From Megaustenia siamemsis (Eukaryota > Mollusca > Gastropoda > Stylommatophora > Ariophantidae), in NCBI GenBank assembly GCA_032433765.1, contig JAVIAB010000046.1:63084732-63148731 (forward strand): a DNA stretch of 64,000 bases. Reading direction: 5' to 3'. Every line of letters begins with the position of its first letter. Within the stretch, counting starts at the first letter, position 1. The notes under the pieces are model-generated. The model saw nothing but the letters and a program-made list of their open reading frames with translations. It was not told the origin of the DNA and searched no databases. Positions 1 through 10,724 of this stretch are shown piece by piece. The position numbers and the translations under genes were made by a program.

Positions 1-733
1 TTCATTTATCCGATTATGTGAACAGTCAGAACAATCGGCTGTGGAGCAGTGAAAACCCCCATGAATTTCATCAAGTGCCGCTTTACGATCAAAAAGTCGG
101 AGTGTGGTGCGCCAAAAGTCGTATGCGGATAATAGGACCTATATTTTTTAATGAAACAATAAATGCAGAACATTACCGTACTTTAATTCTGGAACCGTTC
201 ATAGCACACCTTACAGAACGGGAAATTATGGAATCCTGGTTTCAGCAGGATGGGGCAACAGCACACACAGCCACAACAACACTCAATTATTTAGAAAGCA
301 TATTTGCAAATCGCATTATTTCACGTGGAATCTGGCCTGCTCGTTCACCAGATCTAACACCCTCAGATTATTATCTGTGGGGGGCATTGAAGGGGGAATT
401 TTATAAAAATAATCCGCAGACAATTAATGACCTAAAGACTGAAATAGTAGACAAGATTAAACAAATATCACCAGACATTATTCTGAAGGTTTTCGCAAAT
501 ATGGAAAGACGAATCACGACATGTCTTGAGGCCCGTGGTGGACATTTTCAACATATGCTTTAGGCACTTTATTGTGTTAATACCAACATTACCCATTATA
601 AGCTCGCCGATAGCAGTCAAGTATATTTGAATATTTTACAATTTGTGTGACGCATTAGTTAACCGCATTTCTGGTGACGTTTTTCTTCCGAGAGTAGAAA
701 TTCACTGCACTGCGACTTTAAAAACACCCTGTA
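1..733 (+). mobile_element. mariner-superfamily DNA transposon, 3' part
   Basis: The right part of an IS630/Tc1/mariner-type element. It carries the transposase C-terminal half and ends at an inverted-repeat terminus reading aaaacaccctgta at 721-733, whose last TA is the expected target-site dinucleotide. The left end lies outside the window. The terminus matches the ends of the short element at 6,054-6,396, so both belong to one family or to closely related families. Confidence 0.8.
3..563 (+). CDS. mariner-type transposase, partial (C-terminal half)
   Basis: A DDE/D transposase that would cut and rejoin element ends in the nucleus. The frame is already open at base 3, so the start and the first catalytic Asp are off the window. 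Visible features are HLSDYVNSQN near the start, FQQDGATAHTA with the second catalytic Asp, ARSPDLTPSDYYLW with the third, and a C-terminal HFQHML before the stop. I count 38 residues between the second and third Asp, compared with 34 in classical mariner, so this is a DD38D-type relative. The visible frame has no stop or frameshift. Activity cannot be judged without the N-terminal DNA-binding part. Confidence 0.8.
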   Translation, partial: HLSDYVNSQNNRLWSSENPHEFHQVPLYDQKVGVWCAKSRMRIIGPIFFNETINAEHYRTLILEPFIAHLTEREIMESWFQQDGATAHTATTTLNYLESIFANRIISRGIWPARSPDLTPSDYYLWGALKGEFYKNNPQTINDLKTEIVDKIKQISPDIILKVFANMERRITTCLEARGGHFQHML

Positions 734-837
734 TCTCTTGCCCTGTAATGATTCACTCGAAGTAACTGACACTGGCCAAGAATATTGGAAATTAAAACTT
801 CATTATCATTGTAAGTTAGAGGGTTTGTCATCGCCAC

Positions 838-930
838 ATCGAACCAGTGCTGATTTATGGTTGTGAATCATGGACAGTAAACAGAAATATAAAAGGCCAA
901 ATAAAATCACTTGGGTTGTGATGTTTTAGA
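838..930 (+). pseudogene. LINE reverse transcriptase C-terminal scrap
   Basis: The plus strand reads EPVLIYGCESWTVNR, the conserved segment after the reverse transcriptase domain of EN-RT LINEs. It breaks down within about 30 codons. A short decayed retrotransposon fragment. Confidence 0.5.
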
Positions 931-937
931 AAGAATG

Positions 938-1107
938 CCTTAGTGGCTGAGTGGTTAGTGTGCTCGCTTTATGATCTGAAGTGTCTGGGACCAATTTCTA
1001 CAAGTGGAGGAATATTTTGGGACCGGCCAGGCTCCGAGGTTCACCGAACCTCTAACGACGAGTACTAGGTATTTTTCTATGAAGTAAAGGCGGGCTGGCG
1101 TGATACC
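938..1107 (+). mobile_element. tRNA-derived SINE, 5' part, split by a LINE
   Basis: The segment starts with a tRNA-like head (gtggctgagtggttagtg resembles an A box) and continues into a tail ending tggcgtgatacc. The last 53 bases (1,055-1,107) recur exactly at 3,345-3,397, where the SINE resumes. A LINE therefore sits inside this SINE. A diverged relative of the tail is at 5,735-5,800. Confidence 0.6.
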
Positions 1108-3344
1108 TTCTTCTTTTACCTTTTAGCTCCCGGTGGAGCATAGGTCTTCAACAAACACTTTCCAAGTCGTTCTGTTTTTTTGCCATTCTTTTAAGATCAT
1201 TCCATGTCTTTCCGATCATCTTCATCTCTGCCTCCACCCGTCCTCTACAAGAACTCCCCGGCCCCCCTCCCTGTCCCCTCCCCAGGGGACTCCAAAAAGG
1301 GCCTGTTGTGTAACACTCTCAGCCGGCCTCCGCAGCGCGTGTCCCATCCATCGCCATCGTCCTCGCTGCACCTCCCCATCCACTGGCACCCGACCGGCAC
1401 ATTTCCACAACTCCACGTCAGCGACCCCGTCCCGCCACCTCCATCCCTCCACTCCGCGCAAGCATCCACCAATGAAAGCCTGCACCCTCGCGACCGCCAA
1501 TCCCGTCACTCTCCATGCCCCACAGCCATACAATAGGACCGACCCAACACCTGAGTTGAAAACTTTTATCCCTGCATTTAGCCTAATTTCTCTGGACTTC
1601 CACATGTTTCCCAGTGCAATGAAAGCCCCTCTTGCCCCTGACATCCCCATCTTGGTATCACTCTCTGTTCCTCCCTCTCCATCCATACCACCGCCCAGAT
1701 ACATATAAGACTGCACGTCCAGCAGAGGCATCTCCCTAGCTCCACATGCATCAATTCCCACAATGCCGGTCCTATCTCTACTAATCCCTAGTCCCAGCTG
1801 CCGTGACCCCCCATCCAACACACTCATTCCATCCTGCATCTGCCGATGGCCGTGCGATAGGAGAGCTATGTCATCAGCAAAGCCCAAACCACCAAGCTGC
1901 CTGGTCAGTGACCACTGGATCCCATCTCCGCCGTTTTGAGCCACCCTCACAATCCAATCTATGGCCAGCAGAAAGAGAAATGGAGACAGGAGGCATCCCT
2001 GCCTCACTCCTGCTCTCACTTCAAATGCCTCTGTAAGCTGTCCCTCACGCACCACACCACATCCCGTTCCCTCACACATTGTCTCCATCAGGCCAATAAA
2101 CCCCATGGGGACTCCGCAATGACTCAGCAACCTCCAAAGCACCCTCTGTCCAAACTATCAAATGCACCTTCGCAATCCATGAATCCAACACACAGTGGGG
2201 ACTCCAGTTCCAAACCCCGTTCAACTACTACACGTAGGGTAGTCATTTGATCAGCACACGATCTACTCTTCCCAAAACCCGCCCGCCCATCTCCCAAGTG
2301 TCTCCCCATAGCCTCTTTTAGTCTCTCCAGAACGACTCTGCCTAACACTTTTCCCGGCACCGATAGTAGCACAATTCCCCCACAACCTGTGCACTCCTGT
2401 AAACCTCCTCCCCTTGGCAGTCCGATCACACAACCTTCTCTCCAGTCTTTAGGCACCTCTTCCTCTCCCAAACCTCATCCAATAGATCCTGTAACATTCC
2501 GGTAGAGGTGCCAACATCTGCCCGATGGCCTCCGAAGGAACTCCATCCGGTCCTGTGGCCCCACCATCCTTTAACAGTTTGATGGCCCTCATTACTTCCC
2601 CCCTGCTTGGTTTTCCGCAGCCAACGTGCAACTGCTCCCCCGCTGGCAGTACATCTGGAGGACCACTTGAGCCGGGTCTGTTCAAAAGCTCCCCAAAGTG
2701 CTCCCTCCATCTCTCCACCTGCTCCCTTACACCACCAAGCAGACCTCCTTTCCCGTCCTCGACAAAGGCGTTGATCCGCCTGCACTCTCCACCCAATTTC
2801 CCTGTGCTGCTGTACAGCCCTCCCATATTCCCCCTATTTGCTGCCCCCTCTGCCTCCCCAGCCAGTCCATCCACATATTTCCTCCCATCCCTTTCAACGC
2901 ATCCCCCCACCCCGTCCACCTCTGTGCAAGCCTCCCGTGCCCTGGCTCTATCACTTCCCGTCTCGCTTTCATCCATGTCTGCTCTCCTGCTCTCTCTTTC
3001 CCCAATTTTATCCAGGGTCTCTGCTGCCATTCATGCCCCACTCTGGCGCTCTCCCTTCCCCAGTGCCTCCTCGCATGTCTCTCTCCATACATCTTTTACC
3101 TGTCTCCAATGATCCTCCACATCTATTGTATTCTCCAGCTGTTGGAGGACTTGGTATTTGTTTGATATTGTGACTGCGAATTTATCTTTAATTCCTTGTT
3201 CTTTAAGAAACCCTACATTGAAATACTTTCTACCCTTATTCGTTGTATTATACCTTTTTAATTTAATTTTAAGTTTGGCTAACAGAAGATGATGATCAGA
3301 AGCTATATCTGCCCCTCTATATACTTTTACATCCTGTAAGGATG
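1108..3344 (-). mobile_element. 5'-truncated EN-RT LINE inserted in a SINE
   Basis: A non-LTR retrotransposon copy on the minus strand. Its 3' end is at the low coordinate (about 1,108) and it is truncated within the endonuclease domain near 3,344. It is flanked by identical 53-bp direct repeats, which I read as its target-site duplication. It is markedly GC-richer than the surrounding DNA. Confidence 0.8.
1222..3343 (-). pseudogene. LINE endonuclease C-terminus and reverse transcriptase (frameshifted)
   Basis: Reading 3' to 5' along the plus strand, the order is the end of an exonuclease-endonuclease-phosphatase domain (YRGADIASDHHLLLAK at about 3,300), a linker, then reverse transcriptase motifs: GATGPDGVPSEAI (about 2,540), AGFGKSRSCADQ (about 2,260), AFDSLDR, GVRQGCLLSPFLF (about 2,010) and the catalytic LGFADDIALL (about 1,870). 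A C-terminal LLYGCGAW and WMGHALRR follow. At least two frame changes, near 2,130 and 2,460, break the polyprotein. It belongs to the same broad group as the element at 51,403-54,344 but is a different, GC-rich subfamily. Not functional as read. Confidence 0.8.
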
Positions 3345-3480
3345 ACGACGAGTACTAGGTATTTTTCTATGAAGTAAAGGCGGGCTGGCGTGATACCGAC
3401 CACGTTAAAATGTGTGCAATGGTCCTGAAAAACTATGATCACTAACATCATGTAGTCATGGGCCAAGCAGGGGAGGGAAC
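3345..3480 (+). mobile_element. SINE, 3' part (after the LINE insertion)
   Basis: Resumes with the exact 53-bp copy of 1,055-1,107, then runs on with gaccacgttaaaatgtg into unique-looking sequence. The 3' limit is uncertain. Confidence 0.5.
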
Positions 3481-3649
3481 TTTCAGTTGACTTTAAATAT
3501 ATCGTGGACAGCAAAACAACAATCCGCTGAGGGATGTTTAGGTACTAAAAGAGTCAGATAAAGAGAGGAAGATTGTGTAAAAAGAAATAGGAAAAGTGAG
3601 TCCAGATTTGTGGGGAACGTGTGGTGAGGGGTGAGGTGGAGGAATACTT

Positions 3650-4335
3650 GGTGACAAGAAGAGAAATAGAAGGCAGAAGAGATAGGGGTAGACAAAGGGA
3701 GAGATAGAGGTAGGCAAAGGGAGAGATAGAGGTAGGCAAAGGGAGAGATAGAGGTAGGGAAAGGGAGAGATAGGGGTAGACAAAGGGAGAGATAGAGGTA
3801 GGCAAAGGGAGAGATAGGGGTAGACAAAGGGAGAGATAGGGGTAGACAATGGGAGAGATAGAGGTAGGCAAAGGGAGAGATAGGGGTAGACAAAGGGAGA
3901 GATAGGGGTAGACAATGGGAGAGATAGAGGTAGGCAAAGGGAGAGATAGGGGTAGACAAAGGGAGAGATATAGGTAGGCAAAGGGAGAGATAGAGGTAGG
4001 GAAAGGGAGAGATAGGGGTAGACAAAGGGAGAGATAGGGGTAGACAAAGGGAGAGATAGGGGTAGACAAAGGGAGAGATAGAGGTAGGCAAAGGGAGAGA
4101 TAGAGGTAGACAGAGGGAGATATAGGGGTAGACAAAGGGAGAAATAGGGGTAGGCAAAGAGAGAGAGAGAGAGGTAGACAAAGGGAGAGATAGAGGTAGA
4201 CAAAGGTAGAGATAGAGGTAGAGAAAGGGAGAGATCGGGAGAAACAGAGGTAGACAAAGAGAGAGATAGAGGTAGACAAAGGGAAAGATAGGGGTAGACA
4301 AAGGGAGAGATAGGGGTAGACATAGAGAAAGGTGC
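3650..4335. repeat. 22-bp minisatellite
   Basis: About 31 copies of a 22-bp purine-rich unit (gagagatagaggtaggcaaa core), with two main variants (aggtaggc and gggtagac). The unit lacks stops on the minus strand, so three minus-strand frames stay open. These frames are repeat products, not genes. Confidence 0.9.
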
Positions 4336-4369
4336 TGAATAGTTTGTCGGCGTGGCACGGGAAAAGTCA

Positions 4370-4625
4370 ACGCTGGAACTATTGAACAGTTCACAAGATC
4401 GAGGGTTATGGAGGATCATGATATCCAACGCCTGTCGGCATGGACCATGGATGACCGTGAATCTCTGGGTGGGGATATCCAATGTCTAGCTCTCTCAGAA
4501 AACGGCAAGAAGCTGAAGGTCCCGTGTGCGCACAAGCATGAGAACCCCTGGCAGTTGAAAGCCGAAAAAGAGTAGCCCAAAAATGTCGCAGCCCGGGCCC
4601 AAACATTGTTAAGCGGATTTATTCA
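4370..4625 (+). mobile_element. degenerate SINE copy
   Basis: Shares scattered blocks in the same order with 37,985-38,110: a gatatccaatgtcta-like block, aaggtcccgtgtgcgcac, ggcagttgaaa and an agagtag end. I read it as an old copy of the same SINE-like family. Limits are approximate. Confidence 0.45.
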
Positions 4626-4864
4626 TGCCAAAGTCGGATGTGTCGGTTTATACCGCAGTTTTGCGGTCAACTAGTGACACAACGCATCCACACACACTTA
4701 AATAAGTTCCACACTGCACTCCCCGACGACATGACGTGTTGCTGTCATCTTGTACCGTCTTATAGTTTATGGAAATGGGCATTGGCAAAGAGTAGCACTG
4801 TTCCGGGGCATTAGGTGTCTGTGGTGAGTACCAGGTCCACAACTCCCTTCCTCCTCCATCCATC

Positions 4865-4945
4865 TGCCTCCTCTCTCTTTCTCCGGCTTTCTCTCTCTTT
4901 CTCCGGCTTCCTCTCTCTTTCTCCGGCTTTCTCTCTCTTTCTTCC
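4865..4945. repeat. pyrimidine-rich short tandem repeat
   Basis: Four to five copies of a unit of about 20 bp built from ctctctctttctccggc. The flanking 4,640-4,860 stretch shows no gene. Confidence 0.7.
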
Positions 4946-5054
4946 GCTCCCTCTCCATAAATTTGATAAACAACTGTAGAGATAGAAAGTTGTGAAGAGA
5001 CATTATCGCCATTGTCATCAGACAGGGCACCCGATGATAATGATCAGGGTACGA

Positions 5055-5375
5055 CTGAAGGCCAGTATCACGAGACATGGAAACAAGAACAGCCAAAGTA
5101 TACCGGGAGAGACGGATACCTCGAACTATCAAGGAGGGATCAAGTCATCATACTTCGCCTACGCACTGGCCACAATAGAATGAGAAATCACATGTTCACC
5201 AAATTCAAAATAGGAACTGTGTCACTGTACACTGGATAACATGACTACAAAACATGTTCTACAGGATTGCCCACAGTACACAGACCTGAGAAGGACAATG
5301 TGGTACACGCCCACCTCCCTGGAGGAGAAACTCTACGGGGCAACCGAATCACGTAAACAGCTGCCTTCATAAGAG
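5055..5375 (+). pseudogene. RNaseH-type LINE, 3'-end fragment
   Basis: Nearly the same sequence as the last 330 bases of the LINE at 45,059-49,612 (compare 49,237-49,565). It encodes LSRRDQVIILRLRTGHNRM and TKHVLQDCPQY, the region after the RNase H domain. It is broken by frameshifts. A 5'-truncated second copy of that LINE family. Confidence 0.75.
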
Positions 5376-5382
5376 AGTTATT

Positions 5383-5470
5383 GTTATTGAGTTATTAGCG
5401 GGTCATCATCACTGCTCTCCGAACAACTCGTGAGTCCGGAGTCCCAGTCTGAGTGGGGCAAGATGGCAGA
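5383..5470 (-). pseudogene. LINE 3'-terminal scrap
   Basis: The minus-strand sequence resembles the last bases of the LINE fragment at 55,640-56,012, including SDDDP followed by the ataactcaataac tail. A very short remnant. Confidence 0.5.
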
Positions 5471-5649
5471 AGTCCAAGAATAACTGAATCAGAATGAATG
5501 TTGTGAAACACGTCAAGAAGACAAATAACTAACAGGAAGTCATATTGGAAAGAATAAAACAAAAAATAATGGAGGTAAACGTCGGTAGTGACGCAACTAG
5601 GCTGATAACATAAAGAGACGAACAAGATAACCCAGAACAGCGGGTCATG

Positions 5650-5800
5650 GCACGCCAGCTTACTGGTTAGAAGGGTTCCAGTTCAACTTCCAGAAATAGA
5701 GGATTTGTTTCGCAATGGTCAAGCTCGAGGGTTCGCCCTATAGTGAGGACCACACATTTTTCTGGGAAGTAAATGGCCTGGCGTTATGCCGACCACATGA
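5650..5800 (+). mobile_element. SINE remnant
   Basis: The end of this segment (ttttctgggaagtaaatggc, then ctggcg and gccgaccac) is a diverged version of the SINE tail at 1,055-1,107 and 3,345-3,405. A B-box-like gttccagttcaacttcc precedes it. Confidence 0.45.
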
Positions 5801-5889
5801 CCCAAAGATGTGCCGTGGCCATGGAGAAGAGTGATATATACTGTATATATATATATATGTCCCATATCAACACGTGGAGGTCGTGTTTA

Positions 5890-6051
5890 CTTGACTTGAC
5901 TTTACTCCTATACTTATTTATTTTGCTACTTTACTTTACTACTATACTACTTTACTACTATACAACTTTACTACTATAATACTTTACTACTATAATACTT
6001 TACTACTATACTACTTTACTATTATAATACTTTACTACTATAATCCTTTAC
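5890..6051. repeat. ACT/TA-rich microsatellite, left part
   Basis: Irregular tandem tttactactataatac units. The same array continues at 6,399-6,450 after a transposon insertion. Confidence 0.8.
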
Positions 6052-6053
6052 TA

Positions 6054-6396
6054 TAGGGTGTTTATAAAGTCTCACTACACTTGGTATCTAGGTCAATTTG
6101 AAAAAAATGTTTATGACGTCATCACAATATGTGCTCAATGGTAAGTTCACTTGTTGCGACAGTTTTCTTAATGACTTGTCTGGACTTTTAAGGATTCTGT
6201 CTTGGATATCTAAACATATTTCATCATTCACAGCAGGCCTACCAGATCGTGGAGCATCTTCCACATTTCCAGCAGCAATAAACTTATTCAACAAATTTCA
6301 TTGACAGTGGGAGCACATATTGTGATGACGTCATAAACATTTTTTTTTTCAAATTGACCTAGATACCAAGTGTAGTGAGACTTTATAAACACCCTG
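6054..6396. mobile_element. mariner-derived MITE with about 85-bp inverted repeats
   Basis: The ends are inverted copies of each other over about 85 bp, beginning gggtgtttataaagtctcac at the left. TA dinucleotides flank both ends (6,052-6,053 and 6,397-6,398). The middle, read on the minus strand (about 6,294 to 6,160), encodes AAGNVEDAPRSGRPAV and LRKLSQQVNLPLST, a piece of a mariner-type helix-turn-helix DNA-binding domain. The element is therefore an internal deletion derivative that keeps part of the transposase N-terminus. It sits inside the ACT-rich microsatellite. Both repeats contain a TGACGTCA palindrome. Confidence 0.85.
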
Positions 6397-6398
6397 TA

Positions 6399-6450
6399 CT
6401 ATATTACTTTACTACTATACATTACTTTCCTACTATACTTTACTTTACTT
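6399..6450. repeat. ACT/TA-rich microsatellite, right part
   Basis: Continuation of the 5,890-6,051 array on the other side of the MITE. The next stretch, 6,450-7,085, shows no gene, repeat or motif I can name. Confidence 0.7.
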
Positions 6451-7094
6451 TAGGTACCATTTAGTTGATTTAGACAAGAGACAGAACTTTCAATGCTGAC
6501 CCAGCACAAGATGATGATGTTATCAAAGTGGTTCTAGCCGGTTGATATCACAGCTAGAGGTGAATGTTTCCGGAATATTTCTGTCTGGCAATTGTTGTGT
6601 ACAACTTTGACCGACACGCTCCGAGTAGGCAATATTCTAGTGATCAACCCGCATGCATTGACTGTGTGTAGTGTGAGGTCCATTATGGGCCGCGATGGAA
6701 GTCGTGAGTAGTCGTGACAGGAAACAGTTCGATACAGACCGGAAATAACACTACGAACTTGCCAGAATGGCTTTTGATTAAGTGAAAGAAAGCTTCAATT
6801 AATATTTGTTTATGTTTGCCTTGTCCAGTTTTGACACCTGCAGAAATCAGCACTTCCAATATTTTACGTAAAAAGAAAAATAACAACATAATTTAACAAT
6901 TTTTATGTTACCAAAAATAGAAGTCACAACCCGTCTATTCTTTCAGTCATCAATTTTACTTGTGCCGCGCTTGATTTCGAGTTTCAGACGACAGCTTAAA
7001 CAATCGGCGTGACCTTGCATGAGAGGCAATCACACAGTGACGTCATCAAGGTCAACACTCAAACATTCTTTGCAAAAAAAAAAATCAAGGACAG

Positions 7095-9970
7095 ATAACA
7101 CTTGTGGCTTACGCTTTCCTATAAAATACGTGATTGTAGCTTACACTTTCCTAAAAAATACGTGATTGTAGCTTACACTTTCCTATAAAATACGTGATTG
7201 TAGCTTACACTATCCTATAAAATACGTGATTGTAGCTTACACTTACCTATAAAATACGTGATTGTTGCTTACACTTTCCTTAAAATACGTGATTGTTGCT
7301 TACACTATCCTATAAAATACGTGATTGTTGCTTACACTTTCCTATAAAATACGTGATTGTTGCTTACGCTTCCCTATAAAATACGTGATTGTTGCTTACA
7401 CTTTCCTATAAAATACGTGATTGTTGCTTACACTTTTCTATAAAATATGTGATTGTAGCTTACACTTTTGTATTAAAATGTGATTGTTGTTTACACTTTT
7501 CTATAAAATATGTGATTGTTGCTTACACTTTTCTATAAAATACGTGATTGTTGCTGACACTTTTCTATAAAATATGTGATTGTAGCTTACACTTTTCTAT
7601 TAAAATGTGATTGTTGCTTACACTTTTCTATAAAATATGTGATTGTTGATTAGACTTTTCTATAAAATACGTGATTGTTGCTGACACTTTTCTATAAAAA
7701 ATGTGATTGTTACTTACAATTTTCTATAAAATATGTGATTGTTGCTTACACTTTTCTATAAAATACATGATTGTTGCTTACACTTTTCTATTAAATACGT
7801 GATTGTTGCTTACACTTTTCTATAAAATATGTGATTGCTGCTTACACTTTTCTATAAAATATGTGATTGTTGCTTACACTTTTCTATAAAATATGTGATT
7901 GTTGCTTACACTTTTCTATAAAATACGTGATTGTTGCTTACACTTTTCTATAAAATACGTGATTGTTGCTTACACTTTTCTATAAAATACGTGATTGTTG
8001 CTTACACTTTTCTATAAAATACGTGATTGTTGCTACCACATTTCTATTAAATACGTGATTGTTAGTTGCTCTTTTCTATAAAATACGTGATTGTTGCTAC
8101 GACATTTCTATAAAATACTTGATTGTTACTTCCACGTTTCTATAAAATACGTGATTGTTACTTCCACGTTTCTATAAAATACATGATTGTTACTTCCACG
8201 TTTCTATAAAATACATGATTGTTACTTCCACGTTTCTATAAAATACGTGATTGTTACTTACTCATTTCTATAAAATACGTGATTGTAGCTTACGCTTTTC
8301 TATAAAATACGTGATTGTTGCTTACACTTTTATATAAAATACGTGATTGTAGCTTACACTTTTCTATAAAATACATGGTTGTAGCTTGTACTTTTCTATA
8401 AAATATGTGATTGTAGCTTACACTTTTCTATAAAATACGTGATTGTTGCTTACACTTTTCTATAAAATACGTGATTGTTGCTTACAGTTTTCTATAAAAT
8501 ACGTGATTGTTGCTTACACTTTTCTATAAAATACGTGATTGTTGCTTACACTTTTCTATAAAATACGTGATTGTTGCTTACACTTTTCTATAAAATACGT
8601 GATTGTTGCTTACACCTTTCTATAAAATACATGATTGTTGATACCACATTTCTATAAAATACATGATTGTTGCTTCCACGTTTCTATAAAATACATGATT
8701 GTTACTTCCACATTTCTATAAATTACATGATTGTTACTTCCACGTTTCTATAAAATTCATGATTGTTTCTTCCACGTTTCTATAAAATACATGATTGTTG
8801 CTTACACTTTTCTATAAAATATGTGATTGTTGCTTACACTTTTCTATAAAATATGTGATTGTAGCTTGTACTTTTCTATAAAATATGTGATTGTAGCTTG
8901 TACTTTTCTATAAAATATGTGATTGTAGCTTGTACTTTTCTATAAAATATGTGATTGTTACTTCCACATTTCTATAAAATACATGATTGTTACTTCCACG
9001 TTTCTATAAAATACATGATTGTTGCTTACACCTTTCTATAAAATACATGATTGTTGCTTACACTTTTCTATAAAAAACGTGATTGTTGCTTACACCTTTC
9101 TATAAAATACATGATTGTTGCTTACACTTTCCTATAAAATACGTGATTGTTGCTACGACATTTCTATAAAATACGTGATTGTTACTTCCACGTTTCTATA
9201 AAAAACGTGATTGTTGCTTACTCTTTTCTATAAAATACGTGATTGTTGCTTACACTTTTCTATAAAATACACGATTGTTGCTTACACTTTGTCATAAAAT
9301 ACGTGATTGTAGCTTACACTTTTCTATAAAATATGTGATTGTAGCTTACACTTTTCTATAAAATACACGATTGTTGCTTACACTTTGCTATAAAATACGT
9401 GATTTTTGCTTACACTTTTCTATAAAATACGTGATTGTTGCTTACACTTTTCTATAAAATATGTGATTGTTGCTTACACTTTTGTATAAAAATACATTAT
9501 TGTTGCTTACACTTTTCTATAAAATATGTGATTGTATCTTACACTTTTCTATAAAATACATGATTGTTGCTTACACTTTTCTATAAAATATGTGATTGTA
9601 GCTTACACTTTTCTATAAAATACATGATTGTTGCTGACACTTTTCTATAAAATATGTGATTGTAGCTGACACTTTTCTATAAAATATGGGATTGCTGCTT
9701 ACACTTTGTCATAAAATACGTGATTGTTGCTTACACTTTTCTATAAAATACGTGATTGTTGCTTATACTTTTCTATAAAATACGTGGTTGTTGCTGACAC
9801 TTTTCTATAAAATATGTGATTGTAGCTGACACTTTTCTATAAAATATGGGATTGCTGCTTACACTTTGTCATAAAATACGTGATTGTTGTTTACACTTTT
9901 CTATAAAATACGTGATTGTTGCTTATACTTTTCTATAAAATACGTGGTTGTAGCTTCCACATTTCTATAC
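7095..9970. repeat. 32-bp satellite, about 90 copies
   Basis: An uninterrupted 2.9-kb array of a 32-bp AT-rich unit (ttacacttttctataaaa then tacgtgattgttgc). Neighbouring copies share variants (acgtga/atgtga/acatga; ttgctt/tagctt/ttactt) in blocks, a sign of local duplication. There are no spacers, so this is not a CRISPR array. Confidence 0.95.
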
Positions 9971-10720
9971 CAATGTGTCAGTTTTTCTTGTGCTGCGTTG
10001 CCAAGAAGATCCGTTTATCGTCGCCACTTATAAGAGAAACGTTAATTGGGCGCATATGCGCCGTGTTGCGGTTTACAGCAAGCTGTGCCCGATATCAGGG
10101 CTTTTCGGTCTAATACATCCGACTTTAACACAACATTTTTAGGTAGAGGATTGCTTTCCCTCTCAAATCTGTTCTCACCTTGCCATAAAGTGGCGACCAT
10201 ACTAGTTCGTCTTTGAACTGTCCCACTGCTGTGAAGTGGAGTAGTCTCCATTAGATTCTGTTTACTCATCGAGATGCAAATAGACAAACAGTCAACTCGG
10301 AGTCGATGACGACTTACCGTCCCGCCCCTTAAACAAACAAACAAAATTACAGCAATCCGGATTTACCTGACGAACCTCAAGACAACAAAGTACGACTTTA
10401 GTGCGACAACTCCAAGACAGCTATCCTCAAATTTAGGAGGTAGCCAGTGCTTTACACAGAGAGAAAACATGACAAACAACTTATTTTTATATCAGACTTG
10501 TACAAACAAACAATACAAACACAAACAAAACAACTGAAATCCTCAACATCATATGCTGTAAAATATTTATTTATGGTTTCTTCACTTGAGTATTTTAACT
10601 TTTGTCTATTGAGATTTTTAGGAACAAATAGTCTGCCACGCAACTGATGCCTGCCTGGTAATGAAAGAAGCAAAACAAGTAAAGTGGAACTCAAATATGA
10701 GAAACAGACTTTTGAGGGAC
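9970..10720. other. non-repetitive spacer, no gene recognised
   Basis: A 750-bp stretch between two satellites. Minus-strand frame 10,344-10,042 is open for 100 codons and includes ATLWQGENRFERES, but I recognise no family, splice borders or start context. It may be part of a dispersed repeat. Confidence 0.4.
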
Positions 10721-10724
10721 AATG

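Noticed and set aside
1133..1708. Pro/Ser-rich plus-strand frame
   Set aside because: Antisense shadow of GC-rich LINE reverse transcriptase coding sequence.
3483..4482. Three overlapping Pro/Leu/Ser-rich minus frames
   Set aside because: A 22-bp stop-free minisatellite keeps all three frames open; no codon-specific pattern.
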